Shown: positions 42,189 to 51,556 of the stretch, in pieces
Layout of the letters: every line of letters begins with the position of its first letter
Position numbering within the stretch: position 1 is the stretch's first letter
Assembly: GCF_000746275.1 (NCBI RefSeq)
Contig: NZ_KN050828.1
Coordinates: forward strand, 661,384 to 725,383
Origin: Thermopetrobacter sp. TC1
GTDB taxonomy: Bacteria; Pseudomonadota; Alphaproteobacteria; Rhizobiales; Aestuariivirgaceae
Direction: 5' to 3'
Length of the DNA stretch: 64,000 nt
The notes under the pieces: model-generated
Databases searched by the model: none
Told to the model about the DNA's origin: nothing
The model's input: the letters and a program-made list of their open reading frames with translations, nothing else
Program-made: the position numbers and the translations under genes

Positions 42189-42932
42189 TCAGTCATCGCT
42201 GCTCATGATGCCCAGAATGTTCAGGATGTGGATGAACAGCGTGACGAAGCTGCCATAAAGGGCAAAGGCGCCAAAGATGGCCTTGGAGCGCGCCATCTCG
42301 GGCAGATCACCCTCCACATACATCTGCTTGATGGTCTGAGTCTCCCAGGCCGTGACGCCGGCAAACAGCAGAACCACCAGGATGGAGGTGATCAGGCTCG
42401 CCATTGTGGACTGGAAGAAGATGGCATTCACCACGATGGCGATGAGCAGACCGATGGAGGCCATGAAGAAGAACCCGGAAAAGCCGGAAAGATCCTTCTT
42501 CGTCACGTATCCGGCAAGGGATGTGGCGCCAAAGGTGATGGCCGTGATCAGCAAGGCGCGCACGACGATGGCCGGGTTCATGCTGAGGTAGAAGAAGACC
42601 ATCGGCGAGATCAGCACGCCCCAGAGCGTGGCATAGGCGAAATAGGCCAGCCAGGCGGTTGCGGCATTGCCGGAAAAGATCAGGCGCGGCGCAAACCAGC
42701 CCAGGGCCAGCAGGGCGAAAAAGACAACCCACATGCCGATGCCCGTGGCCAGCGTGAGCATCAGCGGCGGATTGAGGCCCAGGAAAAGGGTGACGATGGC
42801 CGTCCAGGCCACGCCGAGCGCCATGTAGTTGTAGACCCGCAGCATATAGCTGCGCAGGCCTTCGTCAATCCGGGCGCGGGCGCCAACGCGGGCGTCGGTC
42901 TGCGCCGTCGGTCTGAGATCGTATCTGTTCAT
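42189..42932 (-). CDS. Bax inhibitor-1/YccA family membrane protein
   Basis: 247 residues from the ATG at 42932 (GGAG upstream); the frame runs open another 65 codons without family resemblance. Seven hydrophobic segments after a soluble start (MNRYDLRPTAQTDARVGARARIDEGLRSYMLRVYNYMALGVAWTA). GATSLAGYVTKKDLSGFSGFFFMASIGLLIAIVVN and the acidic-residue-bearing C-terminal helix ALYGSFVTLFIHILNILGI are typical. Bacterial members have been linked to calcium leak and to regulating membrane proteases such as FtsH; the role here is not known. Confidence 0.93.
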   Translation of the reverse strand: MNRYDLRPTAQTDARVGARARIDEGLRSYMLRVYNYMALGVAWTAIVTLFLGLNPPLMLTLATGIGMWVVFFALLALGWFAPRLIFSGNAATAWLAYFAYATLWGVLISPMVFFYLSMNPAIVVRALLITAITFGATSLAGYVTKKDLSGFSGFFFMASIGLLIAIVVNAIFFQSTMASLITSILVVLLFAGVTAWETQTIKQMYVEGDLPEMARSKAIFGAFALYGSFVTLFIHILNILGIMSSDD

Positions 42933-43228
42933 GTGCGTCTGCTCCGTTCCCTCGTCGATGTTTGTTGCGTTGGTAATGGTTCGTGCATGTTTGTCCGGAG
43001 AGGCGCTCTCTCCATGCGTTCTGTGTGCTGCCATCTTATGCCGGAAAGCCGCTTTGCGCCATATGGCGATTCCGTTTCCGGAATGCAACTGTTGCGGCAA
43101 AAGGTTTCCGGACAGAGGCATTGGCACATGTCCCTATCCATTCTATAGCATGCGGGCGCAAAACCACCTTAATTCTTCGTCAGGGAGCATGGCTTCCTGA
43201 CACGCATTGACGGGAAGGTTAAGGCTTC

Positions 43229-43711
43229 ATGAAGATCCTTTTTGTCTGCCTGGGCAACATCTGCCGCTCGCCCATGGCCGAGGGCGTGTTCCGCGCCGAG
43301 ATCGCGCGTCGGGGCCTGGGTGAGCGCGTGGAGATCGATTCGGCTGGCACCAGCGACTGGCATGTAGGCGAGCCGCCGGATCCGCGGGCGGTGAAGGCGG
43401 CAGGGACGCGGGGCTACAACATTGCCCATCTGCGCGGACGGCAGGTGACGCGACAGGACCTTGCGCATTATGATCTTGTGCTGGCCATGGATCGTGAAAA
43501 CCTGGATCACCTTTTGCGCATGGCCGGGCCGGAACATGCGGAAAAGGTGCGGCTGTTCATGGAGTTTGCGCCCTCCGCTCCGGAGGATGAGGTGCCGGAT
43601 CCCTATTATGGCGGCGAGGAGGGATTTGCCTATGTGCTGTCCCTTCTGGAAGAGGCGGCGCGCGGCCTTGCCGATCATGTGGAAGAGCGCCTGAACGGTC
43701 CGGGGCGGTGA
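43229..43711 (+). CDS. Low-molecular-weight protein-tyrosine phosphatase
   Basis: Cytoplasmic phosphatase, 160 residues. The P-loop CX5R is at the N-terminus, ILFVCLGNICRSPMAEGVF (Cys8 nucleophile, Arg14), and the general acid Asp lies in VPDPYYGGEEGFAYVL. This is more like the stand-alone enzymes than arsenate reductases. The stop codon is only 42 bp before atpI, but a separate promoter seems to lie in that gap. Confidence 0.95.
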   Translation: MKILFVCLGNICRSPMAEGVFRAEIARRGLGERVEIDSAGTSDWHVGEPPDPRAVKAAGTRGYNIAHLRGRQVTRQDLAHYDLVLAMDRENLDHLLRMAGPEHAEKVRLFMEFAPSAPEDEVPDPYYGGEEGFAYVLSLLEEAARGLADHVEERLNGPGR

Positions 43712-43716
43712 AGCCT

Positions 43717-43745
43717 TTCTCAGGCGCCTGCCCCGTAATGATAAT
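43717..43745 (+). promoter_or_regulatory. Candidate promoter of the atp F0 operon, possibly leaderless
   Basis: TTCTCA (43717-43722), 17 bases, GATAAT (43740-43745; 5 of 6). The predicted start of transcription is at about 43752, directly before the ATG at 43754, which has no Shine-Dalgarno sequence. This fits a leaderless mRNA. Confidence 0.4.
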
Positions 43746-43753
43746 TAATCAGC

Positions 43754-44203
43754 ATGATGCCTTCGCCGCGAAAAGAAAAAGAGCTTCGCACGCTTCAAAA
43801 GGATCGCCCCGGCGGGGCGGATGAGCAGGCCCGGCTTGAGGAGCTGAAAGCGCGCATTGAGCGCTTCAAGGCGACGCGAGGCAGCCGGCGCAAGGGCGAG
43901 GCAGGCGCGGCAAGAGACGCAGGAGCGGCCCTGAATACGGCCGTGCGCCTGCTTGCGGAGCTGGCGGCGGGCATCGCCTTTGGTCTGTTCATCGGGTACT
44001 GGCTGGACCGCTGGGCGGGCACGCGTCCGCTTTTCATCGTTCTTTTCCTGCTGATTGGCCTTGCCGCGGCCGTGCGCAACATCATGCGCGGGGAAATGAA
44101 AACGCGAGGTTCGGAAAAGGACGCGGAGACAGAGCGGGCGCCCTTGCATTCGCATGGCGGAAGAAAGGGCGAAACCTGCGGCAATCCGCCCAATGACGTA
44201 TGA
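43754..44203 (+). CDS. atpI: F0F1 ATP synthase assembly protein AtpI
   Basis: 149 residues. An N-terminal charged coiled stretch (about 5-50, with LEELKARIERFKATRG) is followed by two transmembrane segments: LLAELAAGIAFGLFIGYWLDRWAGTRPLFIVLFLLIGLAAAVRN. The GFxxGYWLD motif is the AtpI signature. AtpI helps insert or assemble the c-ring and may carry Mg2+. First gene of the F0 operon. The C-terminal 40 residues are polar and not conserved. Confidence 0.9.
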   Translation: MMPSPRKEKELRTLQKDRPGGADEQARLEELKARIERFKATRGSRRKGEAGAARDAGAALNTAVRLLAELAAGIAFGLFIGYWLDRWAGTRPLFIVLFLLIGLAAAVRNIMRGEMKTRGSEKDAETERAPLHSHGGRKGETCGNPPNDV

Positions 44204-44373
44204 AATTGGCCGTTGAGATTGTGCGCGGACAAGGATAAAAGGGGCGCGATCCGGATGACGGATGCACGTTGTGTCCGTCATATCGCGGAAGGCAGTCGCA
44301 ATCGGAACGGCATCCGCCCTCTTTGCCAAGGCTGGCGGGGCGGATGGCGTCATTCGACATGACGGAGCCGAAC

Positions 44374-45162
44374 ATGGCGAGTGCAGCGAACATGGCAGCG
44401 GAAGCGGCGGCGGCCGCAGCCGAGCATGGCGCTGAAAAGGGGATCGATCCCCTGCATCAGTTCGCAATTCAGCCGATCGTGCCGCTCAAGATCGGGGCGC
44501 TGGATCTGTCGTTCACCAATTCCTCGCTGTGGATGGTGATCACGCTTGTCGTGCTGGCCGTGTTCCTGCTGGGCGGCGGTACGCGCCTGGTGCCGGGGCG
44601 CTGGCAATCCATGAAGGAGGTCTCCTACGAATTCGTCGCCAGCATGGTGCGCGATACCCTGGGAGACGCCGGCCGCGCCTTCTTTCCGCTCATCTTCACC
44701 CTGTTCATGTTCATCTTTGCGGCCAACACCCTAAGCCTCATTCCCTACTCCTTCACGGTCACCAGCCATATCGCCGTCACCTTCACGCTGGCGATCTTCG
44801 TGTTCGTGCTGGCCACCGTGGTGGGCTTCATCAAGCATGGGGCGGGTTATCTTCGCCTGTTCGTGCCCAAGGGGGTGCCTCTCTTGATGTTGCCGCTGAT
44901 CGTGCCCATTGAGGTGTTTTCCTATCTGCTGCGGCCGATCACCCTGTCCATCCGCCTGGCGGCCAACATGACGGCGGGGCACATCCTGTTCAAGATTTTT
45001 GGAGCCTTCGTGATCATGCTGGGCATTCTTGGCGGCTGGCTGCCGCTGGCAATTCTGGTGGCGATCACGGCTCTGGAATTTCTGGTGGCCTTTCTGCAGG
45101 CGTTCGTGTTCGCGTTGCTGACCACCATTTATCTCAACGACGCCCTGCACATGAATCACTGA
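44374..45162 (+). CDS. atpB: ATP synthase F0 subunit a
   Basis: Proton-channel subunit, 262 residues from the ATG at 44374, chosen for GGAG six bases upstream; ATGs at 44344 and 44359 are also in frame. The essential channel Arg is in LLRPITLSIRLAANMTAGHIL, and PIVPLKIGALDLSFTNSSLWM and NTLSLIPYSFTVTSHIAVTF are conserved segments. Five to six transmembrane helices. Confidence 0.96.
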   Translation: MASAANMAAEAAAAAAEHGAEKGIDPLHQFAIQPIVPLKIGALDLSFTNSSLWMVITLVVLAVFLLGGGTRLVPGRWQSMKEVSYEFVASMVRDTLGDAGRAFFPLIFTLFMFIFAANTLSLIPYSFTVTSHIAVTFTLAIFVFVLATVVGFIKHGAGYLRLFVPKGVPLLMLPLIVPIEVFSYLLRPITLSIRLAANMTAGHILFKIFGAFVIMLGILGGWLPLAILVAITALEFLVAFLQAFVFALLTTIYLNDALHMNH

Positions 45163-45265
45163 AGCAGGAACGGATTGGAGCAAAGCAGCAATCCGGCAAC
45201 AGGCCGGAAGGCCAACAAAGGAAACAACGAAACAACCCTTTCAACCAATCAAAGGAGTGTGGTCC

Positions 45266-45490
45266 ATGGAAGCTGAAGCTGCACGCTACATCGGCGCCGG
45301 TCTGGCAGCGGTCGCTCTGGGAGGTGCCGGCATCGGTATCGGTCACATCTTCGGCAACTATCTCGCCGGAGCCCTGCGCAATCCCGCTGCAGCAGACAGC
45401 CAGCGCATGAACCTGCTCATGGGCTTCGCCCTGGCGGAGGCGACCGGTCTGATCGGTTTCGGTCTCGCCATGCTGATCCTGTATGCCTGA
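45266..45490 (+). CDS. atpE: ATP synthase F0 subunit c
   Basis: 74-residue proteolipid with two transmembrane helices joined by the polar loop RNPAAADSQ. Helix 1 is the GxGxG-type GAGLAAVALGGAGIGIGHIFG; helix 2 carries the ion-binding Glu in FALAEATGLIGFGLAML. AAAGGAG lies upstream of the ATG at 45266. The sequence shows the H+-type pattern without sodium-binding residues. Confidence 0.97.
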   Translation: MEAEAARYIGAGLAAVALGGAGIGIGHIFGNYLAGALRNPAAADSQRMNLLMGFALAEATGLIGFGLAMLILYA

Positions 45491-45654
45491 TTTTCCTTCA
45501 TCGGGCGATAACGGGAGAAGCCGGGCGGAGCTTCGGGCCTGGCATGTGCAGGTTTTTCTGAAAGAACTCATCATCCCGCCGGTCTTCGGCATTCCGCCCG
45601 GGATCGGCGGGATGAGGCGCCTTGCCGGAGCCATCTGCGAGAGGAAATCAGGTC

Positions 45655-46140
45655 ATGCCGCACCTGGAGATATCCACCTATCCGTCTCAGATCTTCTGGC
45701 TGATCATCACCTTCGGCCTTCTCTACTGGATCGTGGCCAGGAAGGCGCTTCCGGCCATCGGCGCAGCCATCGAACACCGGCGCTCGCGCATTCAGGACGA
45801 TATCGAGGAGGCCGAACGGCTGCGGCGCGATGCTGAGGCGGCGCTTGAGGCCTATGAGACGGCGATCCGGGATGCGCGAGAGCAGGCGCGGGCGATGATC
45901 GCCGAGACACGCGAGAAAATTTCCCGGGAACTGAGCGAGGAGCGCCAGCGCATCGAAACGGAGCTGGCGGAGAAGATTGCCCTTGCCGAGAAACAGGTGC
46001 GCGAGGCCAAGGAGAAGGCCCTGAAGGGCATTGAAGAGGCCGTTACGGATCTCGCCGGCGAGATTGTGGCCAAAGTGGCGGGTGAGACGGTGGAGGAGAA
46101 GGAGCTGAAAAGCGCGCTGGAAAAAAGACTGCGCGGATAG
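45655..46140 (+). CDS. ATP synthase F0 subunit b' (second stator)
   Basis: 161 residues from the ATG at 45655 (GAGAGGA upstream). One N-terminal transmembrane helix (YPSQIFWLIITFGLLYWIVARKALPAIGAAIEHRRSRIQ) precedes a long charged coiled coil. Photosynthetic and many alphaproteobacterial ATP synthases use a b/b' heterodimer, and this gene lies directly before b, as expected. Confidence 0.93.
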   Translation: MPHLEISTYPSQIFWLIITFGLLYWIVARKALPAIGAAIEHRRSRIQDDIEEAERLRRDAEAALEAYETAIRDAREQARAMIAETREKISRELSEERQRIETELAEKIALAEKQVREAKEKALKGIEEAVTDLAGEIVAKVAGETVEEKELKSALEKRLRG

Positions 46141-46187
46141 GCTCCTTTTTTGGCGCTCATTTTTCGCGTGCTGGTGCAAGGAGGCGG

Positions 46188-46685
46188 ATGATGCTCGAAC
46201 TCCTGTCGGATATCGAATTCTGGGTGGCCGTGGCCTTCGTGATTCTCGTCGGCGCAGCGCTTTATTACAAGGTGCCGGCGCGCGTTGGCGCCATTCTCGA
46301 CGAGCGGGCCGATCTCATCCGCCAGGAGCTGGAAGATGCGCGCAAGTTGCGCGAGGAGGCCCAGAAACTTCTGGCCAGCCACGAAGCCAAGCGCAAGCAG
46401 GCGGAACGGGACGTGCAGGAGATCCTTGACGTGGCCAAGCAGGAAGCCGAGGCCCTGGCGGCGGAAATGCGGCGGGATTTCGAGGCCATGATAGAGCGGC
46501 GGCGGGCCGCGGCGGAGGATGCCATCAAGCGCGCGGAGATCGAGGCGGTGCAGGACATTCGCACCCATGCCGCCGAGCTTTCGGTCGCCACGGCAGAAGA
46601 GGTTCTGCGCAAGCACATCAAGGGAGCGAAAGCCACGAAGCTGATCGACGATTCGGTCAAGACGATCAGTGAGCGGCTTCACTGA
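46188..46685 (+). CDS. atpF: ATP synthase F0 subunit b
   Basis: Peripheral-stalk subunit, 165 residues. One transmembrane helix, FWVAVAFVILVGAALYYKVPARVGAILDERADLIRQEL, leads to a long coiled coil. GGAGG lies upstream. Last gene of the F0 operon. The F1 genes (delta, alpha, gamma, beta, epsilon) are not in this window, which is the split arrangement typical of alphaproteobacteria. Confidence 0.95.
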   Translation: MMLELLSDIEFWVAVAFVILVGAALYYKVPARVGAILDERADLIRQELEDARKLREEAQKLLASHEAKRKQAERDVQEILDVAKQEAEALAAEMRRDFEAMIERRRAAAEDAIKRAEIEAVQDIRTHAAELSVATAEEVLRKHIKGAKATKLIDDSVKTISERLH

Positions 46686-46717
46686 TTGCCCGTTCCCATG
46701 AATGATCCGGAATGTTG

Positions 46718-46750
46718 AAGGCCGTCCGGCAGGGCGGCCTTTCGCTTTTC
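46718..46750 (+). terminator. Terminator of the atp F0 operon
   Basis: AAGGCCGTCC (46718-46727) pairs with GGGCGGCCTT (46732-46741) over 10 bp with one T-G pair, loop GGCA, tail TCGCTTTTC. Confidence 0.85.
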
Positions 46751-46813
46751 GTCATGCGGCTTCTGTTTCAGAAAGGGGAGGGACGTGATGAACCGCTGCA
46801 GTGCGGCTGCATT

Positions 46814-47737
46814 TCAGTGTGCCTTTTTCTTCTTCCTCCCCCGTGGCCAATGCACAGGCCAGCTGACGAGCAGGCAGGCGCGGCTTTCCGTGTTCAGGGA
46901 ATCGGCGAAACGTGCAATGGCGTCTTTGCACGTTGTCTTTGCGCGAACGTCCGGGTTCAGCAGGGCCTGGATGTCTTCATGGGGCGCAAGTGAGAGGGCA
47001 AGCCTTGCACCGCCCATGCCGAGAAGCCCGCGCGCAAGAGGCAGGGCATGATTGCTGGCCAGATCGCTCAGGCCCAGTTCGGGCAGGCCGGCTTCGTCCT
47101 CCCAGGCGCGCCTTAAGTGATCGGCACTATAGATACCAAGGCCGAAGAAAACGGCCATGTGCGCCTCTTCCCGTTCACCCGTCGTGCGCCAGCAGCGCAT
47201 GGCGACATGCCCGTCCGGCCCGTTAACAGCCAGAGCATGCCGGAACAGACGATTCAAGCCTTGCAGAAGCAGGCGGCGATCCAGATGGACTTGCGGCTCT
47301 TGTTGCCAGAAGAATTCCGCGGCGAGGGATATGTCGCGTTCCGCCGCTTCTGCGGCGAGTCCACACATGGCGCGATCGATGATTGCCTGAAGGGAGACTC
47401 CTTCCGGCTCCGGATGCACTTCACCGGCTTCCAGGCGCATGAGGTCCAAAAGATCGGTGATGTTGCGCAACAGGATGCGGCCGGCGGAGCGCATGGTCTT
47501 GACCGACAGCAGCATCTCCGGATCGAGACGGCCGGCGTGATCGGGGGAAAGAAGAAGGTCAGCGTTGCCGATGATAAGGTCCAGCGGGGTTCGGAAGTCC
47601 TGGGCCAGAGCCCTGATAAGCCTGTGGCGGGCACGGCGGGCCGCCCTTTCCGGGCTGCCCGCCGTACCGCTCTTCGCCCCGTCGTCGGCAGAGACGGAAT
47701 GACGAGTGGCTTCGTTTCTTCTGTCTTCCACCGTCAT
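46814..47737 (-). CDS. Degenerate histidine-kinase-like protein (lacks phosphoacceptor His)
   Basis: 307 residues from the ATG at 47737; an in-frame TTG at 47779 would add 14. No transmembrane segment or sensor domain. The two-helix dimerisation domain is recognisable at about 35-105: RLIRALAQDFRTPLDLIIGNADLLL. This aligns with the H-box SHELRTPLN, but the phosphoacceptor His is Gln46. In the ATPase half (about 145-260) the N-box Asn is lost (LNRLFRHALAVN) and the D-x-G-x-G motif is absent, although LPLARGLLGMGGARLAL keeps the G2-type outline. Catalysis and ATP binding are therefore doubtful. It compares with DivL (Tyr in place of His) and ChpT in the CtrA pathway. An exact CtrA-type box lies upstream. 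Confidence 0.7.
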   Translation of the reverse strand: MTVEDRRNEATRHSVSADDGAKSGTAGSPERAARRARHRLIRALAQDFRTPLDLIIGNADLLLSPDHAGRLDPEMLLSVKTMRSAGRILLRNITDLLDLMRLEAGEVHPEPEGVSLQAIIDRAMCGLAAEAAERDISLAAEFFWQQEPQVHLDRRLLLQGLNRLFRHALAVNGPDGHVAMRCWRTTGEREEAHMAVFFGLGIYSADHLRRAWEDEAGLPELGLSDLASNHALPLARGLLGMGGARLALSLAPHEDIQALLNPDVRAKTTCKDAIARFADSLNTESRACLLVSWPVHWPRGRKKKKAH

Positions 47738-47797
47738 AGGGAACGAAGACACAAGGGACGTTCGACCAGGAACACCCAAGGTTGTATCCGACAGGTC

Positions 47798-47812
47798 TTA
47801 AAACACCCTTAA
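47798..47812. promoter_or_regulatory. CtrA-type box, exact TTAA-N7-TTAA
   Basis: TTAA (47798-47801), seven bases, TTAA (47809-47812), between the leftward kinase-like gene and rightward nadE. Either or both could be controlled. Exact match to the CtrA consensus; binding not shown. Confidence 0.5.
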
Positions 47813-47887
47813 TGGGCGTATTACTGATTTGTCATAGACCCTTACGCGCATTGCTTTCAGGCGCATGGCCCCGTAAACATCGTGCTC

Positions 47888-49573
47888 ATGAGCACGCGTC
47901 TGCGCATAACCTTTGCCCAGCTGAATGCCCTTGTCGGCGATGTCGAGGGCAATGCCGCGCGCGTCCGTTCCGCCCTGGCCGAGGGGCGGGCGGATGGAGC
48001 GGATCTCGTCATCCTGCCGGAGCTGTTCATCGCCGGATATCCGCCGGAGGATCTGGTGATGCGTCCGGTTTTCGTGCGCGCCTGCATGCGGGCGGTGGAG
48101 GCGCTGGCGAAAGAGACGCATGCGGGCGGTCCGGGTGTGATCGTGGGCACGCCGTGGCTGGATGGGGACAAACCCTACAACGCTGTGGCGCTCTTGGCCG
48201 ACGGGGCGATCAAGGCCCTGCGCTTCAAGCATGACCTGCCCAACTATGGCGTTTTTGACGAAAAGCGGGTGTTTACGGCCGGCCCGCTGCCGGATCCGGT
48301 GGAATTCAGGGGGGTGCGTCTTGGCGTTCCCATCTGTGAGGATGCCTGGAAACCCCAGGTCTGCGCCCATCTGGCGGAAAAGGGGGCGGATGCCTTCATC
48401 GTGATCAACGGCTCGCCTTTCGAGGTGGAGAAGTTCGATGTGCGCCTGCATCTCATGCGTGAGCGCGTGGCCGAAACCGGGCGGCCGCTTGCCTATCTCA
48501 ATCTCGTCGGCGGGCAGGACGAGCTGGTGTTCGACGGGGGCTCCTTTGCCGTCAACCCCCATCCCGCGCCTGATGACACGCAGCCGGACGTGCCCTGGCG
48601 CATGCAGTCCTTCGCGGAAGATACCCTGACGGTGGCGCTGGAGAAAACGGCGGAGGGCTGGCGCTTTCTGCCGGAGACCTGTGCGGAGCGCCCCTTCGGC
48701 ATGGAAGCGGTCTGGCGCGCCTGTGTGCTGGGCACGCGCGACTATGTGGAGAAAAACAGGTTTCCCGGCGTGGTCATGGGGCTGTCGGGCGGCATCGACT
48801 CCTCGGTGGTGGCCACCATTGCCGCCGATGCCCTGGGGCCGGAGCGGGTGCATTGCGTGATGCTGCCCTATGAATATACATCCCAGGAATCGCTCAAGGA
48901 TGCGCATGACGTGGCCCAGGCCCTGGGCGTGCGCTATGACGTGGTGCCCATTCATAAGCCGGTGAGGGGCTTTCTCGACGCTCTGAAGGACATGTTCGCG
49001 GGCACCACCTTCGATGTGACCGAGGAGAACCTGCAATCGCGCACGCGCGGCACCATCCTCATGGCCATTTCCAACAAGTTCGGCGCGCTGGTGCTGACCA
49101 CGGGCAATAAGTCGGAAATGGCGGTGGGCTATGCCACGCTCTATGGCGACATGAACGGGGGCTTCAACCCGATCAAGGATGTCTACAAGACGGATGTCTA
49201 CAGGCTCGCCCGCCTGCGCAACCAGATGCGGCCGCCGGATTGTCACGGACCGGAAGGTCCCGTGATCCCGGAAAGCGTGATCACGCGTCCGCCAACGGCG
49301 GAGCTGAGACCACACCAGACGGATCAGGACACCTTGCCGCCCTATGAGGTGCTGGATGCCATCTTGCGCGGGCTGATCGAGGAGGAAGCGGCGGTGGAAG
49401 ACATCGCCGAACGGCATGGTTTCGATGTCGCGCTCGTGGCCAAGGTGCAGAACATGCTCTATGTGGCCGAATACAAACGCCGGCAGGCCGCGCCGGGTGT
49501 GAAGATCACCCGGCGCAACTTCGGCCGCGACCGCCGGTATCCCATCACCAACGCCTTTCGCGAGCGCCCTTGA
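47888..49573 (+). CDS. nadE: Glutamine-dependent NAD+ synthetase
   Basis: Last step of NAD+ synthesis, with ammonia supplied by a fused glutaminase. 561 residues from the ATG at 47888. The N-terminal nitrilase-like domain (about 1-265) has the Glu of LVILPELFIAGYPPEDL, a Lys in LRFKHDLPNYGVFDEKRVF and the nucleophile Cys in LGVPICEDAW. The C-terminal synthetase has the P-loop GLSGGIDSSVVATIAADALG, then RGTILMAISNKFGALVLTTGNKSEMAVGYATLYGDMNGGFNPIKD. Confidence 0.97.
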   Translation: MSTRLRITFAQLNALVGDVEGNAARVRSALAEGRADGADLVILPELFIAGYPPEDLVMRPVFVRACMRAVEALAKETHAGGPGVIVGTPWLDGDKPYNAVALLADGAIKALRFKHDLPNYGVFDEKRVFTAGPLPDPVEFRGVRLGVPICEDAWKPQVCAHLAEKGADAFIVINGSPFEVEKFDVRLHLMRERVAETGRPLAYLNLVGGQDELVFDGGSFAVNPHPAPDDTQPDVPWRMQSFAEDTLTVALEKTAEGWRFLPETCAERPFGMEAVWRACVLGTRDYVEKNRFPGVVMGLSGGIDSSVVATIAADALGPERVHCVMLPYEYTSQESLKDAHDVAQALGVRYDVVPIHKPVRGFLDALKDMFAGTTFDVTEENLQSRTRGTILMAISNKFGALVLTTGNKSEMAVGYATLYGDMNGGFNPIKDVYKTDVYRLARLRNQMRPPDCHGPEGPVIPESVITRPPTAELRPHQTDQDTLPPYEVLDAILRGLIEEEAAVEDIAERHGFDVALVAKVQNMLYVAEYKRRQAAPGVKITRRNFGRDRRYPITNAFRERP

Positions 49574-49649
49574 TCGGGAGGGTCACGCGGGCGGGCAGAC
49601 CGCCCGGATGCGAAAGGGTGGTGGATCATTCCTGCATGGGCAGAATGAG

Positions 49650-49690
49650 CGCAACACCCACACCCATACAGAATGGGTGCGGGTGGTGCG
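49650..49690. repeat. Hairpin between nadE and a small convergent gene
   Basis: CGCAACACCCACACCCAT (49650-49667) pairs with ATGGGTGCGGGTGGTGCG (49673-49690), 16 of 18, with a 5-base loop. No T-run. CACCC-rich like the two GC hairpin repeats elsewhere in the window, but not clearly homologous to them. Confidence 0.6.
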
Positions 49691-49725
49691 TGCTTGTCTG
49701 AAGACACAGCATGGTCTGCCAAAAT

Positions 49726-50094
49726 CTATTGCGAATCGGCATCGGCGAGACCTTCGCCGGGGGGCTCCTCGCCGGTGAAGAGGGAAACGCCCATGACCTT
49801 GCCGCTCTTGGTGTCCACCGTCCAGGTGAACGTCAGCGGCGATTCCGTCTGCAGGATATGCAGCCAGTCACGGAATTCCTCATAGGGCAGCGCGATGGAC
49901 AGGCTGCTTTCCGAATAGGTGCTTTCCTTGCCCTGCCCGCCGGAGATGAAATGCAGATAGGCATGGCGCAGGGGCTCGCCGTTGGGACGGAATTTCAGGG
50001 TGATGGTATGGCGGGCGATGCCGCCTTCCGCCGTGCGAAAGGACATGTGCACGCTCCAGCTGCGCACGACGGCGACATGGGCCTCTATGCTCAT
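49726..50094 (-). CDS. Hypothetical protein, 122 residues
   Basis: Not recognised. The ATG at 50094 has GGGGAG eight bases upstream, a good start. No signal peptide, transmembrane segment or Cys. The body alternates hydrophobic and polar residues as in a beta-sheet protein (SIEAHVAVVRSWSVHMSF, RHTITLKFRPNGEPLRHAYLHFISGG), followed by LPYEEFRDWLHILQTESPLTFTW. The C-terminus is acidic. It converges with nadE and diverges from ccrM, across the region with the ccrM control sites. Confidence 0.7.
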   Translation of the reverse strand: MSIEAHVAVVRSWSVHMSFRTAEGGIARHTITLKFRPNGEPLRHAYLHFISGGQGKESTYSESSLSIALPYEEFRDWLHILQTESPLTFTWTVDTKSGKVMGVSLFTGEEPPGEGLADADSQ

Positions 50095-50205
50095 TTCGGT
50101 TTCTCCCCTTCCTGAATGACACACCACAGGCTCCAGGATATCCGGGCCTGCCCCTTTTCCTGTCTATATGGGAAGCAAAGGCTTCGTTTTCAGCCGCGGC
50201 GATGG

Positions 50206-50242
50206 TCAATGGGGCGTTAACCACGAAACACAAAAGCGATTC
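50206..50242 (+). promoter_or_regulatory. ccrM control region: CtrA-type box and GANTC site
   Basis: TCAA-N7-TTAACC (50206-50222) differs from TTAA-N7-TTAAC in one base. A GATTC site, the CcrM target GANTC, follows at 50238-50242. In Caulobacter, ccrM is activated by CtrA and its promoter contains GANTC sites; the same layout here supports autoregulated cell-cycle expression. Confidence 0.45.
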
Positions 50243-50326
50243 AGCCCCGTGCAGGCCGGCCCTATCCTTTCCCTGTCGCCTGGGGATGGCACGCCTTCGG
50301 GCAAAGGCGGCCAGAGGCGGCCTTGA

Positions 50327-51478
<1,152 letters not shown>

Positions 51479-51556
51479 CGTTCTGGCGCGGCGTTTTTCA
51501 TGCACATACCGGTTTGTCCCATGCGGGCGGGATCTTCATCGAGCGCAGGTCATGGC

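Noticed and set aside
44269-44373. Upstream extension of atpB beginning at a GTG at 44269
   Set aside because: The added 35 residues do not resemble subunit a, and the ATG at 44374 has a well-placed GGAG.
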